Shown: one piece after another, positions 35,200-44,399 of the stretch
Numbering within the stretch: the stretch's first letter is position 1
How the letters are laid out: every line of letters starts with the position of its first letter
Origin: Thermococcus peptonophilus
GTDB lineage: Archaea; Methanobacteriota_B; Thermococci; Thermococcales; Thermococcaceae
Assembly (NCBI RefSeq): GCF_001592435.1
Contig: NZ_CP014750.1
Location: forward strand, 868,001 to 932,000
DNA length: 64,000 bases
Reading direction: 5' to 3'
The notes under the pieces: model-generated
Databases searched by the model: none
Told to the model about the DNA's origin: nothing
What the model saw: the letters and a program-made list of their open reading frames with translations, nothing else
Translations under genes and position numbers: made by a program

Positions 35200-35932
35200 A
35201 TTCCATACCATCGTCCTCGCTGAATGATATTCCCCTTTCATTCCAGAACTCCTGAGCTTTCTTTTTTCTTTCCTCTAGAGCTCTTCTTGCCATTCTGTGA
35301 GCTACCCCAAAGGCCTCGTCCACGTGGTAGTAGGTGTAAACAATCGCGGCGATTCCCATGATTGAGGCCAGCGGGGAGAGGTCTGAAATGGCCAGCGTTA
35401 CAAATACCGGGGCGTCGTAGAGGGTGTGAAGCAACGCCGCCTTCAAATAACCTGAAAGGAGTGAGCCTTTTAGAGCATCCTCAAGGGCGATCGCCGTGAA
35501 GGAAACATGATACATGACCACGACAATTCTAAGGAGAGCGCCCAGGATGTTGCCGGAGAAGAAAAGAGTTATCCCGTAAAGAACGGCCTCTATAACTGCG
35601 AATATTAAAGCAACCTTGACAGTAAGCCTCCAGCGGTAGAGTTCATCTCCACCACGGAGATACGGAGAGAGCTTTGCCCCTTCCTCTACAAAACCAGCTA
35701 CGAGCGGCAGGAACAGAAGGCCCGCATCAGAAGAAATGGGATACAACACGAGGAGTTCAAGGACGGCAGCTCCTCCAAATGCCAGGAATCCATATTTCAG
35801 GGCTTTTCCTGTCTCCACTATAGGGGTTATCCTGTCCAACTCAGAGAGCCAGCTATTGGTTTTTCCGTAAAGCTTTACACCAACGAACACTGCGAATATC
35901 AAGTACAGTATCAGCAGGATTTCACTCACCAT
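35183..35932 (-). CDS. PrsW-like membrane protein (putative intramembrane protease)
   Basis: The 249-residue protein has about seven membrane segments. The pair Glu83-Glu84 in [10 protein letters not shown] and a later HTLYDAPVF match the EExxK and histidine motifs of the PrsW/CAAX-like metalloprotease clan. A charged C-terminal tail follows ([14 protein letters not shown]). A protease role is inference from these motifs. The ATG at 35932 follows GGTGATCTC. The 3' end overlaps the ligase gene tail by 17 bases. It is divergent from pyrE. Confidence 0.7.
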   Translation of the reverse strand: MVSEILLILYLIFAVFVGVKLYGKTNSWLSELDRITPIVETGKALKYGFLAFGGAAVLELLVLYPISSDAGLLFLPLVAGFVEEGAKLSPYLRGGDELYRWRLTVKVALIFAVIEAVLYGITLFFSGNILGALLRIVVVMYHVSFTAIALEDALKGSLLSGYLKAALLHTLYDAPVFVTLAISDLSPLASIMGIAAIVYTYYHVDEAFGVAHRMARRALEERKKKAQEFWNERGISFSEDDGMEFTSSP

Positions 35933-36022
35933 GAGATCACCATTAACACTGTTGATGGTCATTTTAAAAGCTTTGCCCGGCAGATTTTTATATCCTTACT
36001 CTCAGCTGAGCTGGGGATTGTC

Positions 36023-36580
36023 ATGAAGAACTCAAAAGACGAACTGATACGGCTCTTTTTTGACGAAGAGGCGATACTATTCGGCCGCTTCATACTGACG
36101 TCGGGGAAGAAGAGCGACTACTACATAAACGTCAAGAAGCTCAGCACCAAACCTCATGCGCTCAAGCTCATAGCAAAGCTCATGGCAGAGGAAGCTCAGA
36201 AAAGAGGGATAGCCTTTGATAGGGTCGCCGGGCCAGAACTCGGGGCCATCCCGATAGCCACCGCCCTTGCATTGGAAACGGAAAAACCGCTCGTAATCGT
36301 CAGGAAAAAACCAAAGGGGCACGGAACTGGAAGCCAGCTTGAGGGTGAGGTTAAAGCGGGTGATAAAGTTCTCCTTGTCGAAGACGTCACTACGACGGGT
36401 GGAAGCGTCTTGAAGGCTGCGGAAGTTCTCGAAAGGGAAGGTGCAGAAATAGCGGCCGTAATGGTTGTCGTTGACAGAGAAGAAGGAGCCGAGGAGGCCA
36501 TAGGCGCAAAATACACTTTCCTCCCACTGGTCAGGGTCTCAGAGCTTTTTGCCAGAAGGGAAGAGCCTCAGAAAGAGTGA
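36023..36580 (+). CDS. pyrE: Orotate phosphoribosyltransferase
   Basis: The 185-residue type I phosphoribosyltransferase has the PRPP loop [17 protein letters not shown] (about residues 116-132) and the flexible-loop region [17 protein letters not shown]. It makes OMP from orotate in pyrimidine synthesis. Start with weak upstream GGGGATTGTC. The last 42 bases overlap the 3' end of the convergent MinD-like gene, so the C-terminal tail ([11 protein letters not shown]) is encoded within that overlap. Confidence 0.95.
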   Translation: MKNSKDELIRLFFDEEAILFGRFILTSGKKSDYYINVKKLSTKPHALKLIAKLMAEEAQKRGIAFDRVAGPELGAIPIATALALETEKPLVIVRKKPKGHGTGSQLEGEVKAGDKVLLVEDVTTTGGSVLKAAEVLEREGAEIAAVMVVVDREEGAEEAIGAKYTFLPLVRVSELFARREEPQKE

Positions 36581-37369
36581 ACGGAGCGTATCAAGAAAGC
36601 TATCGATTAGACCTCTTTTTATTTCCACGTTAAAGATCCATTCTCTAAGGACATCGCCGGCCATCCTGATATCCCTGGCTGCACGGGAGTGCGGGACGTT
36701 CACAACAACAGGGATTCCCCTGTTTTGACTCGCTGGAACAGCGGGGTCAAAGGAAACTATGCCCACAACGGGAACGCCAACGCTCTCCTCAAGGTACTCA
36801 ACGATGTCATCAACTATTGGCTTTTCCTCCCGGATCTTGTTCAATATGACTCCAACTTTGAGACCGTAGGCTTCTCCAAGGGCTTTGAGCTTGTCCACCT
36901 CGTTTTCCACCATCTTCCTGAAGGAGTGAACCGGACATCTCCCAAGCTCCACTACAATCAGCTGGTACTGAGCGAGCCTGAAGGTGGAAATGGTATCAAA
37001 GGGAATTCCAACGGGAGAGTCAATGAATGTTACATCGTAATTCTCCGCCGCTTCACGCACAATATCTCTGAGTCGCTTTTCATCCATTGTGAGGATATCA
37101 AACAGCTTTGAACTGCCGGGGAGGACATCAACTCCAGTCTTGACGTCGTGGTAGATAGCATCCTTGAGTCTGGTATCTGGATTAGACAGAAGGGTGTGGA
37201 GGTTTGTGACGGGGTTGTAGATACCGAAATGAAAGGCCAGCTTTGGAAGGTAGAGGTCGCCGTCAATAACAAGCGTCTTATAACCGCTCAAAGAAAAATA
37301 TGTTGAGAGGTTAGCGCTCATCGTTGTTTTTCCTGCCCCGCCCCTCCCTGTGATCACAATAGCAACCAT
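36539..37369 (-). CDS. MinD/ParA family ATPase
   Basis: The 276-residue protein has a deviant Walker A motif GRGGAGKTT (residues 8-16), DGDLYLPKL at switch 1 and TFIDSPVGI as Walker B. The C-terminal segment (about 240-276, [20 protein letters not shown]) is amphipathic and could be a membrane-targeting helix as in MinD. Its cargo is unknown; archaeal MinD homologues position chemotaxis or motility machinery among others. GGTTGCTATTG-type start context is weak. A small winged-helix gene lies 42 bases upstream on the same strand. Confidence 0.88.
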   Translation of the reverse strand: MVAIVITGRGGAGKTTMSANLSTYFSLSGYKTLVIDGDLYLPKLAFHFGIYNPVTNLHTLLSNPDTRLKDAIYHDVKTGVDVLPGSSKLFDILTMDEKRLRDIVREAAENYDVTFIDSPVGIPFDTISTFRLAQYQLIVVELGRCPVHSFRKMVENEVDKLKALGEAYGLKVGVILNKIREEKPIVDDIVEYLEESVGVPVVGIVSFDPAVPASQNRGIPVVVNVPHSRAARDIRMAGDVLREWIFNVEIKRGLIDSFLDTLRSLFLRLFPSGKKL

Positions 37370-37411
37370 GTTAATCAGCTCTCCTCGTATCGTTTGCTTA
37401 ATATTAATCAG

Positions 37412-37639
37412 TCATACTTCAGAGCCGAAGTAGTCCTCTAAAGTTTTAGCCCTGACCATAATGGAAGCTTTATCAACCCCATAGAAGACTTCGACGAGAC
37501 CTTCAGACTCAAGCTCCTTGACGGTCTTTAACAGCGCCGGAGCAGGAGTTTCAAGCTCTGCGCTCAGCTTGTGGAGTGCTACCGCCCTCTTCTTGGTGCT
37601 CAAAACCTTATAGACAACATCCTTACGGCGGCCGAACAT
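37412..37639 (-). CDS. Small winged-helix protein, 75 residues
   Basis: The protein starts MFGRRKDVVYKVLSTKKRAV and continues with a helix-turn-helix-like segment (LHKLSAELETPAPALLKTVK, then ELESEGLVEVFYG). It is probably a DNA-binding protein; targets unknown. The ATG at 37639 has GGTGCCGGG upstream and is preferred over a start 32 codons earlier that would run into the divergent promoter of the m5U methyltransferase. It probably forms an operon with the MinD-like ATPase. Confidence 0.75.
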   Translation of the reverse strand: MFGRRKDVVYKVLSTKKRAVALHKLSAELETPAPALLKTVKELESEGLVEVFYGVDKASIMVRAKTLEDYFGSEV

Positions 37640-37719
37640 GAACCCGGCACCAATAATACTACGTTGGAGACCTAAATAAACCTTCTGTGAACATTTTTGT
37701 CGAATCGTCAGCTCGGCAG

Positions 37720-37728
37720 ATTTATAAA
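37720..37728 (+). promoter_or_regulatory. TATA box of the m5U methyltransferase gene
   Basis: TTTATAAAA lies about 25-30 bases before the ATG at 37750, and there is no ribosome binding site, so the mRNA is likely leaderless. Confidence 0.6.
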
Positions 37729-37749
37729 AAGGCACGCAAAATTGAGACC

Positions 37750-39009
37750 ATGAGCGTGATCAGGGGAACCATCGAAAGACTCAGCGACGACGGACTCGGG
37801 ATAATCAGAGCCGGTAGAAGGGAGATTCTCGTCCCGTATGCTGCTCCAGGCGATGTGGTGGAAGTAGCCAGCTGGAGGAGGAAAAAGAAGAAGCTTATAG
37901 CGACGGACTTTAAAGTTCTTGAAAAATCACCAATCCGGATTGAACCCAAATGTCCGTACTTTGGCGTATGTGGCGGCTGTCTTCTTCAGCATCTCCCCTA
38001 CGAGAAGCAGGTGGAGTTCAAGAGTGAGAAGCTCTCCAGGTATATCGGGACGGACGTTGATGTGATGCCTTCTCCCGTAATCTATGGACACAGAAACAGG
38101 ATAGACGTCGTTATAAGCACAGGGGGAATAGGGTTCAGGAGATACGGAACGTGGTGGGACGTAGTCAATATTGAGGAATGTCCCGTTTTTGGGAAGACAA
38201 GCCGAAAGGTTCTGAAGTCCCTGCGGGAATTCATAGAAGATGAAAAGCCGACGTTGTACGAGATAAGAGAGAATAAGGGCCTTTTGAGATACATTGTCAT
38301 GAGAGAGGGCAAGTTCACAGGCGAGCTTATGGTGAATCTCGTAACTTCAGAGGGCGAGCTCCCGGAGAGCTTTCCAGAATACTTCCCGTACGCAACTTCC
38401 ATCTACTGGAGCGTGAACAGGACCGAGAGCGACGTCTCTTACGGAGATGTAGAGAGGTACTGGGGTGAGCCCTTCATAAGGGAGAAGATCGACGACGTTA
38501 CTTATCTTGTCCATCCAAACAGCTTCTTCCAGACGAACAGCTACCAGGCCGTTAACCTCGTCCGAAAAGTGGCCGAGCTGGTGGAAGGTGAGAAGGTTCT
38601 CGACCTCTACTCCGGCGTTGGAACGTTCGGAATCTATCTTGCGAAGAGGGGCTTCAAAGTAGAAGGAATCGAGATAAACCCGTTCGCGGTTGAGATGGCA
38701 AAGAAAAACGCCCAGATCAACGGAGTTGATGCAGAATTCCGCGTCGGAGAAGACAAGGACGTTGATAACCTCTCCGAATATGACACAGTGGTAGTTGATC
38801 CTCCCAGGGCCGGTCTCCATCCCAAGCTCGTTAGGAAAATCTTAAAAGACAGGCCTGAGACCCTCGTTTACGTGTCCTGCAATCCAAAGACTCTCTCTCA
38901 AAACCTCAAAGAGCTCTCGGAAAGCTACAAGATTGAAGAGGCCGTTGGCCTCGATATGTTTCCGCACACGCCCCACGTTGAGGCAGTCCTCAAACTCAGA
39001 AAAGTTTGA
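37750..39009 (+). CDS. RNA m5U methyltransferase (TrmU54/RlmD family)
   Basis: The 419-residue protein has an N-terminal TRAM domain (about 1-55), an iron-sulphur site CPYFGVCGGC (about 68-77), an SAM-binding motif VLDLYSGVGTFGIYL (about 275) and the catalytic Cys in SCNPKTLSQNL. It methylates uridine C5 in RNA. Pyrococcus has paralogues acting on tRNA U54 and on 23S rRNA, and I cannot tell which this is. The start is the ATG at 37750, just downstream of a TATA box. Confidence 0.9.
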   Translation: MSVIRGTIERLSDDGLGIIRAGRREILVPYAAPGDVVEVASWRRKKKKLIATDFKVLEKSPIRIEPKCPYFGVCGGCLLQHLPYEKQVEFKSEKLSRYIGTDVDVMPSPVIYGHRNRIDVVISTGGIGFRRYGTWWDVVNIEECPVFGKTSRKVLKSLREFIEDEKPTLYEIRENKGLLRYIVMREGKFTGELMVNLVTSEGELPESFPEYFPYATSIYWSVNRTESDVSYGDVERYWGEPFIREKIDDVTYLVHPNSFFQTNSYQAVNLVRKVAELVEGEKVLDLYSGVGTFGIYLAKRGFKVEGIEINPFAVEMAKKNAQINGVDAEFRVGEDKDVDNLSEYDTVVVDPPRAGLHPKLVRKILKDRPETLVYVSCNPKTLSQNLKELSESYKIEEAVGLDMFPHTPHVEAVLKLRKV

Positions 39010-39078
39010 ATAATAAACCAAAAAATCCGATACCTTAATAAAGGATTAGTGCGTATTTGAAACTTAGGTGGTGAGATT

Positions 39079-39504
39079 ATGTTAGACGAGAGGGACAAGA
39101 TTATACTTGAGATGCTCACCAAGGATGCTCGAACACCATTCACCGAGATAGCAAAGGTACTGGGGATAAGCGAAACGGCCGTGAGGAAGAGAGTCAAGGC
39201 CCTTGAGGAGGCTGGAGTAATAAAGCAGTACACAATCGTCGTTGACCCGGCGAAGCTTGGTTACAACCTGGTCAGCATTACCGGAGTGGATACGAAGCCG
39301 GAGAAGATATTCGAGGTAGCCAACAAGCTCAAGGAGTTTGACTTCGTCAAGCACGTCTACCTGACCAGCGGCGACCACATGATAATGGCCGAGGTATGGG
39401 CTAGGGACGGAGAGCACCTTTCCGAGATAATCTCGGAGAAGATAGGAAGAATTGACGGCGTTACTAAGGTCTGCCCGGCGATTATCCTCGAGAAGATGAA
39501 GTGA
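39079..39504 (+). CDS. lrpA: Lrp/AsnC family regulator LrpA
   Basis: The 141-residue protein has an N-terminal helix-turn-helix (about residues 1-50, [20 protein letters not shown]) and a C-terminal RAM domain (about 60-140, [20 protein letters not shown]). It closely parallels P. furiosus LrpA, which represses its own promoter. GGTGGTGAG precedes the ATG. The region 39010-39078 has CCTTAATAAAGG as TATA candidate and would be the autoregulatory site. Confidence 0.92.
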   Translation: MLDERDKIILEMLTKDARTPFTEIAKVLGISETAVRKRVKALEEAGVIKQYTIVVDPAKLGYNLVSITGVDTKPEKIFEVANKLKEFDFVKHVYLTSGDHMIMAEVWARDGEHLSEIISEKIGRIDGVTKVCPAIILEKMK

Positions 39505-39672
39505 GAACTTTTCTTTTCTCTCTTTTACCATCCTATGCACCACCCTTCCATATTAGATGCCTTATACTTCAAAATTCAGGAGTAATCACATTCCGGGATA
39601 AACAGAACCAACAGCCTAGGAGACTTCTTAAAAACGGAATTGGCAACGTTAAGAACCATCGAAGAATTCTGG

Positions 39673-39750
39673 TGGTCCCGCGGCCCGGATTTGAACCGGG
39701 GACCTGCGGATCTACAGTCCGCCGCCACTCCCAGGCTAGGCTACCGCGGG
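39673..39750 (-). tRNA. tRNA-Tyr (GTA)
   Basis: A 78-base cloverleaf read on the minus strand: acceptor arms CCCGCGG and CCGCGGG (C1-G72, typical of archaeal tRNA-Tyr), anticodon loop CTGTAGA (anticodon GTA), T arm GGTTCAAATCC and encoded CCA. No intron. A TATA-like TTTATAAAC on the minus strand near 39789-39797 lies about 40 bases upstream. Confidence 0.96.
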
Positions 39751-39827
39751 ACCCTACTGGGCAGCCCGTTCCATAATCGCTGGAGTAGGTTTATAAATTT
39801 TTCTCTCATTCTCAGCTCGGTGAGAAC

Positions 39828-40406
39828 ATGAGGGCCTACGACCCGGTAACGGTTGCCATTCCTCTCGCTTACAGGCTTGAAAAGATAATGCTGGAGAAGA
39901 AGTCCCTCCCGAGCGGCGACGAAGTGAAGACAATCTTGAAAGAGCTTGGACTTGAGGAGCTCTACTCCGGGAAGGGACTCGCGCTCCTGAGAAACCAAGA
40001 CGTTGTTGTTTTGGTATTCCCACGTGAGAGCCTTGTGATCGACGTAATACCCGCGACCGGAGAGGTCAGCGACGCGCTTGAAGTCATTGCCTACCACGAC
40101 AGAAAGCTCAACGCCCTCATCCTCGAAGTTCTTCCGGCGAACGACATAGAGTACGAGGGGAACATTGGAGTTGAGCCTGCGATAATCAGCCTCGAGAGTG
40201 GGGAGCTTGAGAGTGCCCCCGTCTTCGGAGACTTTAGGGAAGGGGAAGATGGGATTTACCTCGTAATAGACAAGGACACCTTCCAGAGGTGGAAAGAGAG
40301 TGGAAAGCTCGACGTTTGTCCGATCTGTGGTGGTGGACTATCCTGGAGAGGGAAGAAGGCCATCTGCCTGGACTGCGGCTACGGAGTGAAGGTGGTGGAA
40401 GAATGA
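39828..40406 (+). CDS. Hypothetical protein with C-terminal zinc ribbon, 192 residues
   Basis: I do not recognise the family. Residues 1-155 form a mixed alpha/beta domain. The C-terminal segment has CPICGGG followed by CLDCGYG, a four-cysteine zinc ribbon at about residues 164-186. GGTGAGAAC precedes the ATG. The stop overlaps the start of the class II aldolase gene (ATGA at 40403-40406), so the two are translationally coupled. Confidence 0.8.
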   Translation: MRAYDPVTVAIPLAYRLEKIMLEKKSLPSGDEVKTILKELGLEELYSGKGLALLRNQDVVVLVFPRESLVIDVIPATGEVSDALEVIAYHDRKLNALILEVLPANDIEYEGNIGVEPAIISLESGELESAPVFGDFREGEDGIYLVIDKDTFQRWKESGKLDVCPICGGGLSWRGKKAICLDCGYGVKVVEE

Positions 40407-40957
40407 GGACTGCAAAAGCCCAGCTTGTGAAGTACTCAAGAAAAGCCCACGAGAGGGGCCTGACTGCGGCATTCGGTGGAAACTTGAGCATAAGGGTTGG
40501 AGATTTAGTCTTCATTAAGGCCACCGGCTCCGTGATGGACGAGATGACTCCGGAGCAGGTCGCTGTAGTTACTCTCGACGGAAAACAGGTAAGCGGCGTT
40601 AGGCCCTCTTCAGAATACCGCCTGCACCTTGCAATATATCATGAGAGACCCGACGTTAAAGCCATCGCCCACCTGCACCCACCGTACTCGATAGTTGCTT
40701 CCACACTGCTCACTGGAGAGCTTCCAATACTCACTCCAGAGGCCGAGATATACCTCGGCAGGATTCCAATAGCATCTTTCAGGCCGGCAGGAACCGAAGA
40801 GCTGGCAGCGGTTGTGGCTGAGAAAATCAGGAAGGCGGACGCGGTTCTTATGGAGAGGCACGGAATTGTCGCCGTTGGAAGGAGTCTCAGAGAAGCGTTC
40901 TACAAGGCGGAACTCGTAGAGGAAAGCGCAAAACTGTGGTATCTGAGCAGGAAATGA
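40403..40957 (+). CDS. Class II aldolase (fuculose-phosphate aldolase-like)
   Basis: The 184-residue protein has class II aldolase/adducin features: GGNLSIRVGD near residue 25, the zinc ligands His-x-His in AHLHPPYS (about 90), a Glu at LTPEAE and a later His in MERHGIVAVG (about 150). Homologues split L-fuculose 1-phosphate or ribulose phosphates into lactaldehyde or glycolaldehyde and DHAP; some act in deoxyribose salvage or methylthioribulose-type dehydration. The exact substrate is not evident. GTGGTGG is upstream of the ATG, which overlaps the preceding stop. Confidence 0.85.
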   Translation: MRTAKAQLVKYSRKAHERGLTAAFGGNLSIRVGDLVFIKATGSVMDEMTPEQVAVVTLDGKQVSGVRPSSEYRLHLAIYHERPDVKAIAHLHPPYSIVASTLLTGELPILTPEAEIYLGRIPIASFRPAGTEELAAVVAEKIRKADAVLMERHGIVAVGRSLREAFYKAELVEESAKLWYLSRK

Positions 40958-40975
40958 GCGGAAAAAACCAAAGGC

Positions 40976-41227
40976 TCACTTGACCTGCTCAAGAGCACCG
41001 AGGACCTCCCAGATTATAGTCCTTGTGTGCATCGGCATGTTCGGGTCTTCGCTGATTTCTTCAAGGATGGCTATAGCGTCCGCCGCCCTAACGGCCGGGT
41101 CGCGGCTCTCATCGAGGAGAACTTCAATGGCCTGCTCGGCGGCCCTCCTAATGTTCCTCGGGACAACGGTGTCCTGAACGACCTGCTCCTTGAGAACCTG
41201 CACAATCTGCTGGATAAGCTCGCTCAT
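40976..41227 (-). CDS. UPF0147 family protein
   Basis: The 83-residue all-helical protein starts [20 protein letters not shown] and contains [20 protein letters not shown], the family signature. It is widespread in archaea with unknown function. GGGTGAGGAGAG precedes the ATG. It is convergent with the aldolase gene. Its own upstream region (41228-41331) separates it from the adenosyltransferase gene on the same strand. Confidence 0.9.
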   Translation of the reverse strand: MSELIQQIVQVLKEQVVQDTVVPRNIRRAAEQAIEVLLDESRDPAVRAADAIAILEEISEDPNMPMHTRTIIWEVLGALEQVK

Positions 41228-41331
41228 CTCTCCTCACCCCCTTCGCTTCTTTAATAAAAAATTGTAACTAAAACTTCCTCGGCTTATCTTAAGCTTTACT
41301 AACTAAAAAGCTTTTCGGTCAATTGTCGAAA

Positions 41332-41859
41332 TCAATATTCAACACCGCGTCTCGCCAGTATCCCTCTCTGGTACGGATGCTTGACTTCCCTCATTTCAGT
41401 CACGTAGTCGGCCAGCTCGAAAAGCTCCTCCGGGCAGTATCTTCCCGTGAGAACGAGTTCCGTGTTTTCAGCTTTGCCCTTTATCAGTTCCTTAACTTCC
41501 CCAACATCGAGCATTCCAAAGCCGAGGGAGACGCAGACCTCATCGAGGATAACGAGGTCCCACTCACCGCTTGAAGCCAGTTCTTTCGCTCTTTCAAGTG
41601 CCCTCTTTGCCGCTTTTATGTCCTCCTCACTTGGTTTTCCATGGACAAAGCCCGGCAGACCAAAGGACTCAATGAGGGCACCACATTCCTCTATCTTCTT
41701 CTGCTCTCCGTAGACCTTGGGAGCTTTCATGAACTGTACTATGGCAACCTTTCCGCCAGAACCAAGCATCCTCACGGCGAGTCCAAACGCAGCCGTGGTC
41801 TTTCCCTTTCCGTTGCCAGTGTATATGTGAACCAAACCAAGTCTGTCCTTCCAGCTCAT
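41332..41859 (-). CDS. cobO: Cob(I)yrinic acid a,c-diamide adenosyltransferase
   Basis: The 175-residue P-loop protein has YTGNGKGKTTAAFGLA at residues 12-27 and VILDEVCVSLGFGML in the middle, as in the CobA/CobO/BtuR family. It transfers adenosyl from ATP to cob(I)alamin-type corrinoids. The ATG at 41859 follows GGTGAAAACA. It is upstream-adjacent to structured repeat copy 2, and the TATA-like CATATAAAAG on the minus strand near 41891-41900 is its likely promoter. Confidence 0.92.
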   Translation of the reverse strand: MSWKDRLGLVHIYTGNGKGKTTAAFGLAVRMLGSGGKVAIVQFMKAPKVYGEQKKIEECGALIESFGLPGFVHGKPSEEDIKAAKRALERAKELASSGEWDLVILDEVCVSLGFGMLDVGEVKELIKGKAENTELVLTGRYCPEELFELADYVTEMREVKHPYQRGILARRGVEY

Positions 41860-41900
41860 TGTTTTCACCATCGGACATAATCTCCAGCCCTTTTATATGT

Positions 41901-42475
41901 TTGCCAAGAAACTTTGCCCGACAAAGTTTCATCAAAGTTTGTAGCTCCTTCTTCCCAAGAATGTTTTATTCAAGATTTTGGACTGCAAGTGCTCATTTTT
42001 GAGTGAGAACATGCTTGGAAAGACTTCTCAAAAAGTGTTTTCTTTCCTTTGACGCCCAAAGGGAATCGATTTAGGGCTAAACACGCGTTAAACTGGTGAG
42101 TTTGAGAGTTCTCACATTCAAGAACAGCTGTTTGGTGGGAAAAGCACGACGAATTAGGATTCTAAAAAAGAGCTACGAACCCTGATCAAACTTCGCGCAG
42201 GAGGCTTTTGGGAAAAGCTTGACCAAAAGTGCGCCCTTCTTCTCGAACTTTCCTTATTGATGAGTGTATGCTCTACCAGAAAGCAAGTTCACGCGGGTTT
42301 ACTCCCAAAATCTCTCGTTAATAATGATTTCAAACTTTCTTTTAGCGCTCTTCGAGCGCTATACTGTGAGAAAATCCTGTAAATCTAGCAACTCGATAGT
42401 AAACCCTCTCAAAAGCTAGCTCATTAAAAACACATACCAACTTTCCACCAGCGCTTTCGCAAGAAAGGACTGTTA
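41901..42475. repeat. Structured non-coding repeat, copy 2 (next to tRNA-Ala)
   Basis: This 575-base region without a gene aligns colinearly with 10986-11605. Shared landmarks in order are GCCAAG(G)AAACTTTG, GTTTCATCAAAGTT, CGAACC-TGATCAAACT, CGCGCAGGA, TTTTGGGAAAAGCTT, TTGATGAG-GTATGCTC, CGCGGGTTTA, AGCGCT-N5-AGCGCT and CATACCAACTTTCC. Its right end abuts the CCA of tRNA-Ala, exactly as copy 1 abuts tRNA-Trp. The reading frame that is open in copy 1 contains many stops here, so the element is not protein-coding. Confidence 0.85.
42343..42361. repeat. Covarying hairpin, copy 2
   Basis: TAGCGCTC-TTC-GAGCGCTA is a perfect 8-bp stem, equivalent to 11468-11486. Both differing stem positions are compensated, so pairing is kept in each copy. 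Confidence 0.85.
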
Positions 42476-42553
42476 TGGTGGACCGGGCGGGATTTGAACC
42501 CGCGGCCTCCGCCTTGCGAGGGCGGCGCTCATACCAGGCTGAGCTACCGGCCC
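42476..42553 (-). tRNA. tRNA-Ala (CGC)
   Basis: A 78-base cloverleaf on the minus strand: acceptor arms GGGCCGG and CCGGTCC (one G-T pair), anticodon loop CTCGCAA (anticodon CGC), T arm GGGTTCAAATCCC and encoded CCA. No intron. Its 3' end abuts repeat copy 2. A TTTTTAAAG on the minus strand near 42584-42592 is a candidate TATA box. Confidence 0.95.
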
Positions 42554-42719
42554 ACACCCGGTATTAGTGAACCATCCCCTGCTTTAAAAAGTTTTGGTCG
42601 TTAATCCGGATAGGCGTCTGTGAGGACAGAGAGGTACGTTGTTACACAAAAACGAGTTTATTTTCCAGTGGAAGGGTAGAGTTTTTAACATTCATAAGAT
42701 TACTAATCCCGGTGATGAC

Positions 42720-42862
42720 ATGAATCCCCTTGAATTCCACAGGGACAACTTCCCCGGAAATGGGAAGATAGAGGTCATACCGAAGGTTTCAGTTACCAGA
42801 GAAACCCTGACCCTTGCTTACACTCCGGGCGTAGCCGAACCTTCGAAGGCAATAGCCAACGG
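42720..42862 (+). pseudogene. Malic enzyme, 5' fragment only
   Basis: The ATG at 42720, with GGTGATG upstream, opens MNPLEFHRDNFPGNGKIEVI, then LTLAYTPGVAEPSKAIA, the N terminus of the archaeal NAD(P)-malic enzyme. Homology stops after about 47 codons, where a full gene would need about 430. Beyond about 42862 the plus strand is the antisense of fumarase alpha. The frame happens to stay open to 43427, so a 236-residue chimera with a meaningless C terminus could be translated. The catalytic and NAD-binding regions are lost. Cause: a deletion with one end inside this gene. Confidence 0.85.
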
Positions 42863-43424
42863 CGCCGATCCCGAGAATTACGGGCGGGCAGGGCTTTCCG
42901 CCGCACTCCTTCACCCGCTCGAGGACGAAGCGCTTAACGCCCTCCCACCCTTCAGCTGGAGTCAGCATCGCCAAGGCGGAGCAGTTCTCGCTCCTGCCGC
43001 CCTTCGGGAGAACGGCTGTCTCAAGGTCGTCCCCACCAACCAGCTCCCAGTGGATCACGGGTACGCCCTTCCCCGTGTTGTCGCCCGAGTTTTTGCTGGT
43101 AAGAACGTCAACGGCGTTGGGCCTCAGCGGAATCCCAAAGGTTGCCCTCCTCGTTGCCTCTATGATCGCCCCCTCAATCTCGCCCAGGTAAGGGCTTTCA
43201 ACGCCCGCCTTCACAAAAAAGGTCAGCGTCCCCGTGTCCTGGCAGACAGGAACTTTCCTGGATTTTCCAATCTCGATTGCCTTCAAAGTGTTGCAGAGGT
43301 TGAACCTCGCTATTTCACTCTGCTCGCTCTCGTAGGCTCGCCTGAGGGCTTCAACAGTGTCCGCGGGAATTGTCGTGACCGCGAGTTTGATGGCATCAAC
43401 GATAGGGTCAACGAGGTCTTTCAA
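42863..43424 (-). pseudogene. fumA: Class I fumarate hydratase alpha subunit, 3'-truncated
   Basis: Read from a TTG at 43424 (after GGTGAG), about 187 codons match the alpha subunit of two-part class I fumarase: KVPVCQDTGTLTFFVKAG with its cluster Cys, SGDNTGKGVPVIHWE, and PCPPVILGIG. At that point homology ends at the junction near 42862. The frame runs only to 42789, through antisense malic enzyme. About the last 90 residues are missing, as is any beta-subunit gene nearby. The [4Fe-4S] enzyme cannot be complete, so the gene is probably inactive. Confidence 0.85.
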
Positions 43425-43481
43425 TAGACACTCACCGATCAAAAATGAGAAATGGTACTTAAAAAGTTTGACAAAATGGAG

Positions 43482-44396
43482 TCAGCCCTTGAGGGCTTCC
43501 ACTATCTTCTCGGCAACCTCGACGCCGGCCCTCATCTGGGCCTCAACCGTCGAAGCTCCGATGTGCGGCGTTAGAACGACGTTGTCGAGCTTTGTGAGCG
43601 GGTGGTCCTTCGGTAGAGGCTCCTCCTCGAAGACATCAAGGCCTGCTCCCGCGATCCAGCCCTCCTGGAGAGCCTTGACGAGGGCATCGGTGTCAACAAC
43701 AGCCCCCCTCGCGGCGTTGATGAGTATGGCGGTCGGCTTCATGAGCTTGAGCCTCTCTTCGTTGATGAGGTGATAGGTGGTTTCCACGAGCGGGACGTGG
43801 AGGGTAACGACGTCGCTCTCCCTGAGGAGTTCCTCAAGCGGAACGAACTTTCCTCCGACTTCCTTCGCCCTCTCCTCGTTCGGGTACGGGTCGTAGAGGA
43901 GGACGTTCATGCCGAGGGCGTTCGCTATCTTCGCGACCTGGTAGCCTATCCTTCCGAAGCCGACGACTCCAATGGTCTTGCCCTCAAGCTCAATCCCCAT
44001 GCACTGCTTCTTGGCCCAGACGCCTTCCCTCATCTTCCTGTCTGCGAAGGCTATCTTCCTTGCTACCGCAAAGACAAGGCCGATGGCCAGCTCGGCAACG
44101 CTCCTGGAACTTGCTCCAGGGCTGTTTACGACCTTAATTCCCCTCTCCTCGGCGGCCTTGAGGTCAATGTTGTCGAGGCCAACACCGGCCCTCCCTATGA
44201 CCTTGAGCTTTGGAGCGGCCTCGATGACCTTCCGGGTTACCTTCGGCTTGCTTCTAACGATTATCGCATCAACATCCTTGACAAGTTCAACAAGCCTGTC
44301 CTCGTCTGGATACTCCTCGTAAATGACTTCAAAACCAGCCTTCTTCAGAACCTCTATAGCTTTCTCATGAAGCGGAGCGGCAACGAGAACCTTCAT
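43482..44396 (-). CDS. serA: D-3-phosphoglycerate dehydrogenase
   Basis: The 304-residue D-2-hydroxyacid dehydrogenase has the NAD motif VVGFGRIGYQVAKIA (about 144-158), catalytic Arg in NAARGAVVDTDAL, Glu in LDVFEEEPLP and the His in TPHIGAST. It makes 3-phosphohydroxypyruvate in serine synthesis. It lacks the C-terminal ACT regulatory domain, as short archaeal forms do. It is the last gene in a minus-strand operon: membrane protein, panE, PhoU-like, serA; the gap to the PhoU-like gene is 3 bases. Confidence 0.93.
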   Translation of the reverse strand: MKVLVAAPLHEKAIEVLKKAGFEVIYEEYPDEDRLVELVKDVDAIIVRSKPKVTRKVIEAAPKLKVIGRAGVGLDNIDLKAAEERGIKVVNSPGASSRSVAELAIGLVFAVARKIAFADRKMREGVWAKKQCMGIELEGKTIGVVGFGRIGYQVAKIANALGMNVLLYDPYPNEERAKEVGGKFVPLEELLRESDVVTLHVPLVETTYHLINEERLKLMKPTAILINAARGAVVDTDALVKALQEGWIAGAGLDVFEEEPLPKDHPLTKLDNVVLTPHIGASTVEAQMRAGVEVAEKIVEALKG

Positions 44397-44399
44397 CCT

